A stretch of 64,000 bases of DNA from Collinsella aerofaciens (GCA_030826265.1 JAPJOH010000002.1:70048-134047); one strand, 5' to 3'. Numbered from the stretch's first letter, positions 54,423-64,000 are shown. Notes: generated by a model from the sequence alone, not told the origin. Made by a program: numbers and translations.

Positions 54423-55691
54423 AAGGCCCGAAAGAAAGGTAGGAGGCCATGACGAAAGGTCTGCACGTGCCTTCCGAGATCGGCAAGCTCAGGAAGGTCT
54501 GCCTGCACCGTCCCGGCGACGAGCTCCTCAACCTGCCGCCCGACGAGCTCGAGCGACTCCTGTTCGACGACGTCCCGTTCCTGGAGGTCGCGCAGCAGGA
54601 GCACGACACCTTCGCCCAGATCCTGAGGGACCAGGGCGTGGAGGTCCTCTATCTCGAGAACCTCGTCGCCGAGGTGTTCGACCAGGTCCCCGGCGCCCGC
54701 GCCGAGTTCACCGACCAGTACATCGCCGAGGCAGGCATCCGCGGCCAGCACATGCCGCAGATCGTCCGCGAGAAGCTGGACTCCATCGAGGACAACCTCG
54801 AGTTCGTCAAGAAGACCATGGCCGGCATGACCAAGGCCGAGATCGACATGCCCCTCACGGCGTCCACGACCCTCGACTCCCTGGTCAACTCCGAGTCCGA
54901 GTCCGACCTGATCATCGACCCGATGCCCAACCTCTACTTCACCCGCGACCCGTTCGCGGTCGTCGGCGAGGGCGTCAACCTCAACCGCATGTACTCGGTC
55001 ACCCGCAACCGCGAGACCCTGTACGGCAAGTACGTCTTCAAGTACCACCCCGACTACAAGGACGTCTCGCTGTACTTCCGCCGCGACTGCCAGTTCCACA
55101 CCGAGGGCGGCGACGTGCTGAACATCAACGAGAAGACCCTCGCCGTCGGCATCTCCCAGCGCACCCAGGCCGCCGCGATCGACGTCATGGCCCAGAACAT
55201 CTTCTGGAACTCCGACTCCAAGGTCGAGCGCATCCTGGCCTTCGACATCCCGGTCTCGCGCGCCTTCATGCACCTCGACACGGTCTTCACCCAGATCGAC
55301 GTCGATAAGTTCACGATCCACCCCGCCATCATGGGCACCCTGCGCGTCTACGAGCTGACCGCCGGCAAGAACCCGGGCGACGTGAACATCCGCCTGATCG
55401 AGGACACCCTCGAGCACGTCCTGGAGGACGCCACCGGCGTCGACCAGGTCAAGCTGATCCCCTGCGGCGGCGGCGACCCGATCGCGGCCTCCCGCGAGCA
55501 GTGGAACGACGGCTCCAACACCCTGTGCGTCGAGCCCGGCAAGATCTGCGTCTACGCCCGCAACACCGTCACCAACGACGTGCTGTACAAGGAGGGCCTG
55601 GACCTTCTCGTCGTGCCCTCCGCCGAGCTCTCCCGCGGCCGCGGCGGCCCGCGCTGCATGAGCATGCCCTTCTGGCGCGAGGACCTCTAAG
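54423..55691 (+). repeat. 1,269-bp exact direct repeat, copy 2
   Basis: The second copy of 51334-52602, offset by 3,089 bp. The two direct copies could recombine and delete or duplicate the intervening aminotransferase gene. Confidence 0.9.
54449..55690 (+). CDS. arcA: Arginine deiminase, copy 2
   Basis: A 413-residue arginine deiminase identical to copy 1, with the same NLYFTRDPF, FHTEGGDVLNI and Cys403 motifs. Here it is followed after 105 bp by ornithine carbamoyltransferase and then the antiporter, so this copy heads the actual deiminase-pathway operon. The same GGTAGGAGGCC ribosome site is used. Confidence 0.97.
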   Translation: MTKGLHVPSEIGKLRKVCLHRPGDELLNLPPDELERLLFDDVPFLEVAQQEHDTFAQILRDQGVEVLYLENLVAEVFDQVPGARAEFTDQYIAEAGIRGQHMPQIVREKLDSIEDNLEFVKKTMAGMTKAEIDMPLTASTTLDSLVNSESESDLIIDPMPNLYFTRDPFAVVGEGVNLNRMYSVTRNRETLYGKYVFKYHPDYKDVSLYFRRDCQFHTEGGDVLNINEKTLAVGISQRTQAAAIDVMAQNIFWNSDSKVERILAFDIPVSRAFMHLDTVFTQIDVDKFTIHPAIMGTLRVYELTAGKNPGDVNIRLIEDTLEHVLEDATGVDQVKLIPCGGGDPIAASREQWNDGSNTLCVEPGKICVYARNTVTNDVLYKEGLDLLVVPSAELSRGRGGPRCMSMPFWREDL

Positions 55692-55795
55692 TCTTTCCGT
55701 TTCCGGTGCGGTCCCCCTACAACCGCACCGGCTTCGCCCGTTAAACGGGCAACACTAATACTTACGTAATTCATTTCTTCGAAAGGAATCGAACC

Positions 55796-56791
55796 ATGGG
55801 TGTTAACTTCTCCGGCCGTAGCTTCCTCAAGCTTCTCGACCTCACCACCGAGGAGATCGAGTACCTGCTCAAGCTCTCCAAGAACTTCAAGGATATGAAG
55901 CGCGCTGGCGTTCCGCACCGCTATCTCGAGGGCAAGAACATCGTTCTGCTCTTCCAGAAGACCTCCACTCGTACCCGCTGCGCCTTTGAGGTCGGCGGCA
56001 TGGATCTGGGCATGGGCGTCACCTACCTCGATCCGGGTTCGTCGCAGATGGGCAAGAAGGAGTCCATCGAGGACACCGCCCGCGTTCTCGGCCGCATGTA
56101 TGACGGCATCGAGTTCCGTGGCTTTGCCCAGGACGACGTCGAGGAGCTCGCTGCTAAGTCCGGCGTGCCTGTCTGGAACGGCCTGACCACCGAGTGGCAC
56201 CCCACCCAGATGCTCGCCGACATCCTGACCGTCCAGGAGAACTTCAACTACGACATCAAGGGCAAGACCCTCGTCTTCATGGGCGACTGCAAGAACAACG
56301 TCGCTCGCTCCCTCATGGTTGTCTGCTCCAAGCTCGGCATGAACTTCGTGGCCTGCGGCCCCGAGGAGTGCATGCCCGCCGACGACGTCATTGAGGCCTG
56401 CAAGCCCATCGCCGAGGCCAACGACTGCACCATCAAGCTGACCACCGACGTCAAGGACGGCGTCACCGGTGCCGACGTTATCTACACCGACGTGTGGGTC
56501 TCCATGGGCGAGCCCGACGAGGTCTGGGCCGAGCGCATCGCTCAGCTCACCCCGTATCGTGTTACCTCCGAGGTCATGGCTATGGCCAACCCGGGCGCCA
56601 TCTTCCTGCACTGCCTGCCCAGCTTCCACGACACCAACACCACCATTGGCGCCGAGAAGTGCGAGCAGTTCGGCATCACCGAGCAGGAGGTCACCGACGA
56701 GGTCTTCGAGAGCCCCGCTTCCAAGGTCTTCGACGAGGCCGAGAACCGCATGCACACCATCAAGGCTGTCATGTACGCCACGCTCAAGTAA
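55796..56791 (+). CDS. arcB: Ornithine carbamoyltransferase (catabolic)
   Basis: A 331-residue enzyme that splits citrulline with phosphate into ornithine and carbamoyl phosphate in the deiminase pathway. It has the carbamoyl-phosphate motif STRTR (57-61), EWHPTQMLADILT, FMGDCKNNVARSLMV, TDVWVSMGEPDE and the ornithine loop FLHCLPSFHD. GAAAGGAATCGAACC precedes ATG 55796. A catabolic role is inferred from the arcA and antiporter neighbours; no carbamate kinase gene follows. Confidence 0.95.
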   Translation: MGVNFSGRSFLKLLDLTTEEIEYLLKLSKNFKDMKRAGVPHRYLEGKNIVLLFQKTSTRTRCAFEVGGMDLGMGVTYLDPGSSQMGKKESIEDTARVLGRMYDGIEFRGFAQDDVEELAAKSGVPVWNGLTTEWHPTQMLADILTVQENFNYDIKGKTLVFMGDCKNNVARSLMVVCSKLGMNFVACGPEECMPADDVIEACKPIAEANDCTIKLTTDVKDGVTGADVIYTDVWVSMGEPDEVWAERIAQLTPYRVTSEVMAMANPGAIFLHCLPSFHDTNTTIGAEKCEQFGITEQEVTDEVFESPASKVFDEAENRMHTIKAVMYATLK

Positions 56792-56806
56792 GAGCATCTA
56801 GCATCT

Positions 56807-56843
56807 CGCTCGGGGTGTATTGCTGCTCACCCCGAGCGGTTTT
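56807..56843 (+). terminator. Terminator after arcB
   Basis: CGCTCGGGGTG (56807-56817) pairs with CACCCCGAGCG (56828-56838), followed by GTTTT. Leakage or a separate promoter would be needed for arcD. Confidence 0.8.
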
Positions 56844-56938
56844 GTCTGGTAAATATCTCGCGTCGGGCGGTGGGCACGGCACGGAAGATCCGCTTCGCGC
56901 GAGACAGTTAAATGATTTATGAAGGGGGGATGAGAACC

Positions 56939-58417
56939 ATGACTGAGACCGCTAAGAAAAAGCGCGGTATGCCTTCATCGTTCACCATTCTTCTTGCTCT
57001 GCTGGCAATTGTTGCAGTAATTACCGTTATCGTCTCCGGCACGTCCGGCGGCGCGGTTACTGCCGCCCGTCTGAGCGATTTCTGCACCGCCCCGATTAAG
57101 GGCTTCGCTGACGCTCTGCCCGTCTGCCTCTTCGTTATGATCCTGGGCGGCTTCCTCGGCATGATGACCGAGACCGGCGCTCTGGACAACGGCATCGCCG
57201 TCCTGGTGCAGAAGCTTAAGGGCAACGAGATCATGCTCATTCCCGTGCTGATGCTCATCTTCTCCCTCGGTGGTACCACCTATGGTATGTGCGAGGAGAC
57301 CGTTCCCTTCTACGCCCTGCTTGCCGCTACCATGATGGCTGCCGGCTTCGACCCGATGGTCGGCGCCGCTACCGTCCTGCTCGGCGCTGGCTGCGGCTGC
57401 CTGGGCTCCACGGTTAACCCGTTCGCCGTCGGCGCTGCCGTCGACGCTCTGACCGGCGTTGACATTGCCGTGAACCAGTCCATCATCATCGGCCTCGGTG
57501 CCGTCCTGTGGATTGTCACTACCGCTATGTCCATCGTCTTCGTGATGAACTATGCCAAGAAGGTCAAGGCTGACAAGGGTTCCACCATCCTTTCGATGCA
57601 GGAGCTCAAGGCCGCCGAAGAGGCACATGGCAAGGCTGCTTCCGAGGTCCACAAGGAGGTCAAGCTCACCGGTCGTCAGAAGGGTGTTCTGATCGCTTTC
57701 GCCTTCACCTTCGTCGTCATGATCGTCGGCTTCATCCCGCTGGCCGACCTCAACGAGGGCGTCGCCAACTTCTTTGACGCTGGCGCTGTCTACGATGCCG
57801 ACGGTAACGCCGTCGTCCAGGGTTGGTCTGCCCTGATCACCGGCCTGCCCATTGGCCAGTGGTACTTCGACGAGGCTTCCACCTGGTTCTTCCTCATGGC
57901 TATCCTGATCGGTATCATCGGTGGCCTGTCCGAGAAGCAGATCGTCAACACCTTCATCACCGGCGCTGCCGACATGATGTCCGTTGTTCTCGTCATCGCT
58001 CTCGCCCGTGGTATCTCCGTCCTCATGGCTAACACCGGTCTCGACGTCTACGTCCTCGACGCTGCCGCCAATGCCCTGGCTGGCCTGTCCGGCGTGATCT
58101 TCGCTCCCATGAGCTTCCTGGTCTACTTCGGCCTGTCCTTCCTGATCCCCTCGACCTCCGGTATGGCCACCGTCTCCATGCCCATCATGGGACCGCTGGC
58201 TGTTAAGCTCGGCTTCTCGCCTGAGGTCATGGTCATGATCTTCTCCGCCGCCATCGGTGTCGTGAACCTTTTCACTCCGACCTCCGGCGCCATCATGGGC
58301 GGTCTCGCCCTGGCCAAGATCGAGTGGACGACCTGGCTCAAGTTTGCCCTTAAGCTCATCGTCGCGCTCTCCGTCGTCTGCGCCATCATCCTGACCGTCG
58401 CCTGCGTGTTGATCTAA
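56939..58417 (+). CDS. arcD: Arginine/ornithine antiporter-like protein, YfcC/ArcD type
   Basis: A 492-residue membrane protein with about twelve hydrophobic segments. It has PSSFTILLALLAIVAVITVI, VMILGGFLGMMTETGALDNG, FSLGGTTYGMCEETVPFYAL, GCGCLGSTVNPFAVGAA and FLIPSTSGMATVSMPIMGPL, the signature of the YfcC/DUF401-like basic amino-acid antiporters found with arc genes. It probably exchanges arginine for ornithine. Start ATG 56939 is chosen for GGGGGG 9 nt upstream over ATGs at 56912 and 56930. Confidence 0.88.
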   Translation: MTETAKKKRGMPSSFTILLALLAIVAVITVIVSGTSGGAVTAARLSDFCTAPIKGFADALPVCLFVMILGGFLGMMTETGALDNGIAVLVQKLKGNEIMLIPVLMLIFSLGGTTYGMCEETVPFYALLAATMMAAGFDPMVGAATVLLGAGCGCLGSTVNPFAVGAAVDALTGVDIAVNQSIIIGLGAVLWIVTTAMSIVFVMNYAKKVKADKGSTILSMQELKAAEEAHGKAASEVHKEVKLTGRQKGVLIAFAFTFVVMIVGFIPLADLNEGVANFFDAGAVYDADGNAVVQGWSALITGLPIGQWYFDEASTWFFLMAILIGIIGGLSEKQIVNTFITGAADMMSVVLVIALARGISVLMANTGLDVYVLDAAANALAGLSGVIFAPMSFLVYFGLSFLIPSTSGMATVSMPIMGPLAVKLGFSPEVMVMIFSAAIGVVNLFTPTSGAIMGGLALAKIEWTTWLKFALKLIVALSVVCAIILTVACVLI

Positions 58418-58503
58418 GTACCCAACGGGTACCCCACGGAAACCTTGACGATCCTGTAGAGGATCACCTGGTCATCGTCTGTCCGGTGGGGTAAACCCAC
58501 CGG
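58418..58503 (+). other. Three competing hairpins downstream of arcD
   Basis: GTACCC/GGGTAC (58418-58432) is followed by a long hairpin CCCCACGGA (58432-58440)/TCCGGTGGGG (58482-58491) with inner GACGAT/ATCGTC and CCT-GTAG-AGG. CCGGTGGG (58483-58490) can instead pair with CCCACCGG (58496-58503), so the last two are mutually exclusive. It resembles a structured RNA; no known class assigned. Confidence 0.45.
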
Positions 58504-58519
58504 TAGACTCCTACCTTTA

Positions 58520-58586
58520 GCCCCCTTCCGTTCCGTGCGCGGGAGGGGGCGCTCTTGTGTTCCGGCGTTTTACCAAACGCCGGAAC
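58520..58586 (+). terminator. Terminator hairpins after arcD
   Basis: GCCCCCTTCC (58520-58529) pairs with GGGAGGGGGC (58541-58550), and GTTCCGGCGTTT (58559-58570) pairs with AAACGCCGGAAC (58575-58586). Confidence 0.65.
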
Positions 58587-58603
58587 CACTCGACGCTGCG
58601 CGC

Positions 58604-58720
58604 CGTCCAGAACGACAATTTGTCATTCAAAAGGCAAGGCATGACCAAAAGGTCTATGACTTGCCTTTTTCATGCCAACTTGTACGTCCTGGACGTCGCT
58701 CGCTGACTTATGCTCAACCT
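58604..58720 (-). repeat. Structured inverted-repeat element, family A copy 2
   Basis: On the minus strand the same 21-base block as at 34-54 lies at 58720-58700, followed by a nested hairpin: outer CTGGACG (58689-58695) with CGTCCAG (58604-58610), then TTGT/ACAA, then AAAAGGCAAG/CTTGCCTTTT and an apical GACC/GGTC. Apical sequence around GACCTTTTGGTCATGCC matches GACCTTCTGGTCATGCC of copy 1, while outer stems differ but stay complementary. The inner stem with its T-run could terminate transcription. Confidence 0.6.
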
Positions 58721-58774
58721 GCGACGTTCCCCTTGTTGGTACAGGGGAAGTGCGTTGGGGAGGGCGGGCTCCGT

Positions 58775-58780
58775 TATAAT
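58775..58780 (+). promoter_or_regulatory. -10 element of the DUF1846 gene
   Basis: A consensus TATAAT 40 bp before ATG 58820; the -35 (CGTTGG, 16-bp spacer) is poor. Confidence 0.5.
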
Positions 58781-58819
58781 CGCCTAGAACATTAAATGGA
58801 AACGGGACGGGAGCCATAT

Positions 58820-60301
58820 ATGCGCCAGGGTTTCGACAACGCGAAGTATATCGAGCTGCAGGCTGCTCACATTAAGGAGCGCATCTCGCAGTTTGGTGGC
58901 AAGCTCTATTTGGAGTTTGGCGGTAAGCTGTTCGATGACTATCATGCGAGCCGCGTGCTGCCGGGTTTTGAACCGGACAGCAAGTTCCGCATGCTCAAGA
59001 GCATCGCCGACGATGTTGAGGTTATCATCGCGATCAACGCGAACCACATCGAGAAAAACAAGGCTCGTGGTGACCTCGGTATTACCTATGACGAGGATGT
59101 GCTGCGCCTGGTTGACCTGTTCCGCGGCAACGGCTTTGCCGTCGCGGCTGTGGTCATCACCCAGTACGCCGGCCAGCCTGCTGCCGATGTGTTCCGCAAC
59201 CGCCTGAACGCGCTCGGTATTCCCGCCAAGCTGCACTATCCCATCGAGGGGTATCCGCACGATGTCGATCTGATCGTGTCCGACGATGGCTACGGCAAGA
59301 ACGAGTTTGTCGAGACCACCCGACCGCTCGTCGTGGTCACTGCCCCCGGTCCTGGCTCGGGCAAGCTTGCCACCTGCCTGTCTCAGCTCTATCACGAGCA
59401 CAAGCATGGCACGGCCGCCGGCTATGCTAAATTCGAGACCTTCCCGGTCTGGAATCTTCCTCTGACGCATCCGGTCAATATTGCCTACGAGGCCGCCACG
59501 GCTGACCTCGACGACGCCAATATCATCGATTCGTTCCACCTTGAGGCCTACAACAAGACCACGGTCAACTACAACCGCGACGTCGAGGCCTTCCCGGTGG
59601 TCCGTGCTCTGATGGAAAAGATCCTGGGCAAGAGCCCCTACCAGAGTCCTACGGACATGGGCGTCAATATGGTCGGCTTTGCCATCACCGATGACGATGC
59701 CTGCCGCGACGCTTCCAAGATGGAGATCGTCCGCCGCTACTTTACCGCGGTCGAAAATGTGCGCCGTACCGGCGTGGGCGATGAGCAAGTCGACCGTCTC
59801 AAGATTATTATGAAGAAAGCCGGCATCGATAAGAACTACTCACCGGCGCGCTCGGCGGCCCTCACCAGGGAGCAGCTGACGGGTGGTCCCGTGGGTGCCA
59901 TGGTCATGCCCGATGGCTCCGTGGTGACCGGCAAGACTTCCACGCGCCTGGGCGCCGCGAGCTCGCTCATCATGAATGCACTTAAGCATGTCTCGGGCGT
60001 CGACCTTGAGCTCGAGGTCATTAGCGATGAGGCGATCGAGCCCATCAGCAAGCTCAAGACGCATTTCCTGGGCAGTAAAAACCCGCGCCTCCACACCGAC
60101 GAGACGCTTATGGCGCTGTCGATCACCTCGGCCACGAGTGAGACGGCCGCTCGCGTCCTTTCGGGCCTGGAGCAGCTGCGCGGTTGCGATGCCTTCTTTA
60201 GTGTGATTATCTCGCCGACGGACGAGACGGTACTGCGCAAACTTGGTATCAACGTGTGCTGCGAGCCCAAGTTTGAGCGCCGCGGTTTCTTCCATCGCTA
60301 A
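58820..60301 (+). CDS. DUF1846-family protein
   Basis: A 493-residue soluble protein of the DUF1846 family, common in Gram-positive anaerobes. It has LYLEFGGKLFDDYHASRVLP, EVIIAINANHIEKNKARGDL, a P-loop-like VVTAPGPGSGKLATCLSQLY, FETFPVWNLPLTHPVNIAYE, and a C-terminal TGKTSTRLGAASSLIMNALK region. GGGAG lies about 9 nt before ATG 58820; the frame extends to 58796 without a better site. The molecular role is not established; the P-loop-like motif suggests nucleotide binding. Confidence 0.92.
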   Translation: MRQGFDNAKYIELQAAHIKERISQFGGKLYLEFGGKLFDDYHASRVLPGFEPDSKFRMLKSIADDVEVIIAINANHIEKNKARGDLGITYDEDVLRLVDLFRGNGFAVAAVVITQYAGQPAADVFRNRLNALGIPAKLHYPIEGYPHDVDLIVSDDGYGKNEFVETTRPLVVVTAPGPGSGKLATCLSQLYHEHKHGTAAGYAKFETFPVWNLPLTHPVNIAYEAATADLDDANIIDSFHLEAYNKTTVNYNRDVEAFPVVRALMEKILGKSPYQSPTDMGVNMVGFAITDDDACRDASKMEIVRRYFTAVENVRRTGVGDEQVDRLKIIMKKAGIDKNYSPARSAALTREQLTGGPVGAMVMPDGSVVTGKTSTRLGAASSLIMNALKHVSGVDLELEVISDEAIEPISKLKTHFLGSKNPRLHTDETLMALSITSATSETAARVLSGLEQLRGCDAFFSVIISPTDETVLRKLGINVCCEPKFERRGFFHR

Positions 60302-60335
60302 GTTTGAAGCACCGCGGTAATTGCATTGCATTTTG

Positions 60336-60368
60336 GCCGTATCGGGTTAGCGCCCGGTACGGCTTTTT
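60336..60368 (+). terminator. Terminator of the DUF1846 gene
   Basis: GCCGTATCGGG (60336-60346) pairs with CCCGGTACGGC (60353-60363), followed by TTTTT. Confidence 0.9.
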
Positions 60369-60557
60369 GATCAATAAAGCGCCTATTTCGGCGAAAAATA
60401 GCTGTTTACCTGCCTAGAAACATTTTGAGCGGTATACAATAACCGTAACTGTTTCATCCTTAGCGGGATGCCGCATGATGGATATTACCTGCCATCGTGA
60501 GGTGTGTCGGTCGCGCACGGCGCGTTAGATGCTCGTGCTCGGTTTGAGGAGGCTGCT

Positions 60558-60896
60558 ATGGCGGGCAAGGGTCGTGCGAGTGTCAACGATATGAAGCGTG
60601 TCGAGGTGCTGGTGTTGATGGAGATCGACCAGCAAACCGAAGACAATGGCGGGCCGTATGGTTTCTCGCGCAAAACGCTTGCCGAGCGCGTGGGGGTTTC
60701 GCCGTATCGTGCCCGCGCTGCAATCGATCGCTTGGATTCCGAAGGCATGATTGATGTCGTCTCGCGTTATAGCGACGACGGCGGTCAGCTTGCAAATGGC
60801 ATTTGCCTCACCGAACGTGGCGAGTGGTATCTTGAGGGCGTCCGTACCGGCATGCTCGTTCAAGAAATGCTTGAGGACGAGGTTGCTGATCGATAG
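60558..60896 (+). CDS. Small winged-helix DNA-binding protein
   Basis: A 112-residue protein with a winged-helix core (VEVLVLMEIDQQTEDNGGPY, GFSRKTLAERVGVSPYRARA, AIDRLDSEGMIDVVSRYSDD, then the beta-wing GGQLANGICLTERGEWYLEG). It resembles MarR- or RrF2-like regulators but lacks extra domains. GAGGAGG precedes ATG 60558. It stands alone between terminators upstream of pyrG; its target is unknown. Confidence 0.75.
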   Translation: MAGKGRASVNDMKRVEVLVLMEIDQQTEDNGGPYGFSRKTLAERVGVSPYRARAAIDRLDSEGMIDVVSRYSDDGGQLANGICLTERGEWYLEGVRTGMLVQEMLEDEVADR

Positions 60897-60920
60897 CAGC
60901 ATGTAACCCTTGCCATAGCG

Positions 60921-60949
60921 ACGCCGCCTGGGAAACCGGGCGGCGTTTT
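60921..60949 (+). terminator. Terminator of the winged-helix gene
   Basis: CGCCGCC (60922-60928) pairs with GGCGGCG (60939-60945), followed by TTTT. Confidence 0.85.
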
Positions 60950-61068
60950 GTTTCAAGATTGAGAAATGCAATCGCACGCGAGAAAAATTGCGAACGGTCC
61001 GCGGCGCGAGTATTACAATGAAGACCCGTAAGATGTGTATGGACAACTTCTACGGGAAGCGCAGGTAA

Positions 61069-62736
<1,668 letters not shown>

Positions 62737-62738
62737 GG

Positions 62739-63680
62739 GTGCCGTCGAATAAGGAACATACCGAAGCTACTCCCTCGTCGCTCGCCGTGGCGGCGGGGGA
62801 GTATCTCGATTACCTCGCGGTCGAGCGGGGTTTGGCGCGCAACACGATTGCGGCCTATCGTCGTGACCTGACGACGTACTGCGCCTATCTGGAGCGGGCG
62901 GGTATTGTGTCTTTTGAAGAGGTGACTCGTCAGGTCGTGGAGGGCTTTGTCGCCGACCGTCGCGATGGGGGCTATTCCGATGCCTCGGTGGAGCGTGCGC
63001 TTGCGGTCGTAAAGGGCCTGCATGCCTTTTTGGTGCGCGATGGGGCTGTGGCCCAAAATCCAACGACGGCGTTGCGCCTGCCTAAAAAGGCTGAGCGTTT
63101 GCCGGAGTATCTATCGGTGGAGGATGTCTCGGCGCTGCTCGATCAAGACTTCCCCGAGGGCGAGATGGGCTTGCGCGACCATGCCATCTTGGAAGTGCTC
63201 TACGGATGCGGTTTGCGTGTGAGCGAGTTGGTGGGGCTCGATGTGGGCGATATCCATATCGACGATGGTTTTGTGCTCGTTCGCGGTAAGGGCTCAAAGG
63301 AACGCCTGTCCCCGCTGGTGGGAAGCGCGGCGCGAGCTCTGATGCTCTATGTAACTGAGGGGCGTTCTCGCTTGGCGGCCCATGCCCGCGGAACCGAGAC
63401 CTCGGCGGTCTTTTTAAATAAGAACGGACGCCGTCTGTCGCGCCAGGGCATCCATGCCATCTGTGAGCGCTACGGGCGCCAGGTGGGGCTGGTGGGACTC
63501 CATCCCCACACGCTGCGTCACTCCTTTGCTACCCATATGCTTGCGGGCGGCGCAGACCTCCGTGTGCTACAGGAGATCTTGGGACATGCCGATATATCGA
63601 CCACGCAGGTCTACACGCATGTCGATCGTACGCAACTGACCGAGGTCTATCTGGCGGCGCACCCGCTGGCGCATCGTTAA
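62739..63680 (+). CDS. xerD: Site-specific tyrosine recombinase XerD
   Basis: A 313-residue tyrosine recombinase that resolves chromosome dimers at dif with a partner. The N-terminal SAM-like domain has EYLDYLAVERGLARNTIAAY, and the catalytic domain has the RKHRHY set: LYGCGLRVSELVGLDVG (Arg), VRGKGSKERLSPL (Lys), HPHTLRHSFATHML (His, Arg), LGHADISTTQVYTHV (His and Tyr nucleophile). Start GTG 62739 lies 2 nt after the pyrG stop, implying coupling; the frame continues upstream inside pyrG without a better start. The length fits XerD rather than a mobile-element integrase. Confidence 0.93.
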   Translation: MPSNKEHTEATPSSLAVAAGEYLDYLAVERGLARNTIAAYRRDLTTYCAYLERAGIVSFEEVTRQVVEGFVADRRDGGYSDASVERALAVVKGLHAFLVRDGAVAQNPTTALRLPKKAERLPEYLSVEDVSALLDQDFPEGEMGLRDHAILEVLYGCGLRVSELVGLDVGDIHIDDGFVLVRGKGSKERLSPLVGSAARALMLYVTEGRSRLAAHARGTETSAVFLNKNGRRLSRQGIHAICERYGRQVGLVGLHPHTLRHSFATHMLAGGADLRVLQEILGHADISTTQVYTHVDRTQLTEVYLAAHPLAHR

Positions 63681-63714
63681 CTCATCGCTGACCTGCAAAT
63701 TTATAGGTATTTGG

Positions 63715-63785
63715 GGACGGGCCCCAGATTGCCACGGCGTGCTTTTGCGCGCGCATGGGCAATCTGGGGCCCGTCCCATTTTTCG
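63715..63785 (+). terminator. Long-armed terminator hairpin after xerD
   Basis: A perfect 20-bp stem GGGACGGGCCCCAGATTGCC (63715-63734) with 63759-63778, loop 24 bases, followed by TTTTT (63781-63785). The arms are much longer than needed for termination. Confidence 0.8.
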
Positions 63786-63874
63786 CCACTTGGCATCGCG
63801 GTGGTGGGCCGCACGTGCCTTGGGTGGGGGAGTTTGGGGGCGATGTGAACGGCATATAAAGGGACGCAAAATCG

Positions 63875-63937
63875 CCTCAAGGTCAACTTGAAGGTTGAGG
63901 TTGAACGGCGGGGTGCCACAGGTGGCATCCCGCCGTT
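63875..63937. promoter_or_regulatory. Dyad and strong hairpin near the window end
   Basis: CCTCAA and TTGAGG (63875-63900) flank the palindrome TCAACTTGA (63883-63891), like the dyads at 10385-10428. Next, AACGGCGGGGTGCCAC (63904-63919) pairs with 63922-63937 with one wobble, a 16-bp stem. Confidence 0.45.
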
Positions 63938-63942
63938 GCTGT

Positions 63943-63977
63943 AAACACAACATATTGTGTTTTCGAACATATGCTCG
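63943..63977 (+). promoter_or_regulatory. LexA-like SOS box and adjacent palindrome at the window edge
   Basis: CGAACATATGCTCG (63964-63977) matches CGAACRNRYGTTYG with one mismatch. Just before it AAACACAA/TTGTGTTT (63943-63962) forms a perfect 8-bp palindrome with a 4-base centre. The controlled gene would lie beyond 64000; lexA or another SOS gene is plausible but not visible. Confidence 0.5.
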
Positions 63978-64000
63978 GGGGTGTTTTGCAACATATAGGG

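Noticed and set aside
54305..56797. 830-codon open frame antisense to arcA and arcB, and a similar 509-codon frame antisense to the first arcA (51165-52694)
   Set aside because: Low-complexity Asp/Val/Leu/Gly-rich translation mirrors the codon bias of the real genes; it has no domain.

Overview
The window is GC-rich, gene-dense bacterial chromosome that looks like a Collinsella or a close coriobacterial relative. This rests on gene content, high-GC codon use, two arginine deiminases, anaerobic acetate genes and ECF transporters; it is inference, because no rRNA lies in the window. I found no tRNA or rRNA gene, CRISPR array or intact prophage.

Layout. 1-5.6 kb: lysine/diaminopimelate operon on the minus strand (lysA fused in frame to dapA, then dapB and dapH) behind a lysine riboswitch, with a divergent M20 deacetylase sharing an overlapping promoter region. 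5.6-11.2 kb: HigBA toxin-antitoxin, small envelope proteins, a receptor-like Ser/Thr kinase that appears leaderless, a secreted coiled-coil cell-wall protein and a MOSC protein. 11.3-13.5 kb: ATP-grasp ligase plus amino-acid racemase, probably for D-aspartate in peptidoglycan. 13.6-17.2 kb: an ECF transporter whose S component sits behind a tryptophan leader-peptide attenuator. 17.3-24.5 kb: LPxTG-type C69 dipeptidase, lipid kinase plus a 30-residue membrane protein, RNase D, YugP protease and exonuclease VII. 24.6-32.5 kb: a more AT-rich accessory block (MerR regulator, carboxylesterase, three MFS transporters, LysR regulator) around a housekeeping HIT gene. 32.6-36.7 kb: two tandem acetate kinases convergent with pta. 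36.9-41.7 kb: glf plus a glycosyltransferase, P1 peptidase, Maf and a DJ-1 protein. 42-46.9 kb: a very GC-rich beta-glucoside island (EamA transporter, GH1 enzyme, PTS IIBC broken by an amber codon, decayed IS3-type remnant). 47-50.8 kb: rRNA methyltransferase and polyphosphate kinase with an unusual tail. 50.8-58.4 kb: arginine deiminase region with two arcA genes identical over 1,269 bp, an aminotransferase, ornithine carbamoyltransferase and an ArcD/YfcC-type antiporter, but no carbamate kinase. 58.8-64 kb: DUF1846 protein, a small winged-helix regulator, pyrG, xerD, and a control region with a LexA-like box at the window edge.

The most unusual theme is a set of long-armed, often nested inverted repeats in intergenic gaps. 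Copies keep short core sequences while their stems change by compensation. One family has copies at 34-152 and 58604-58720, with a related element at 16219-16319; a second has a divergent pair at 39174-39283 and 39377-39505. They look like structured RNA or hairpin-based mobile DNA. Other main leads are the Trp attenuator on an ECF transporter, the LysA-DapA fusion with an internal ribosome site, the homogenised arcA pair, and ACCGTTC repeats spaced 22 bp apart upstream of both arcA promoters.
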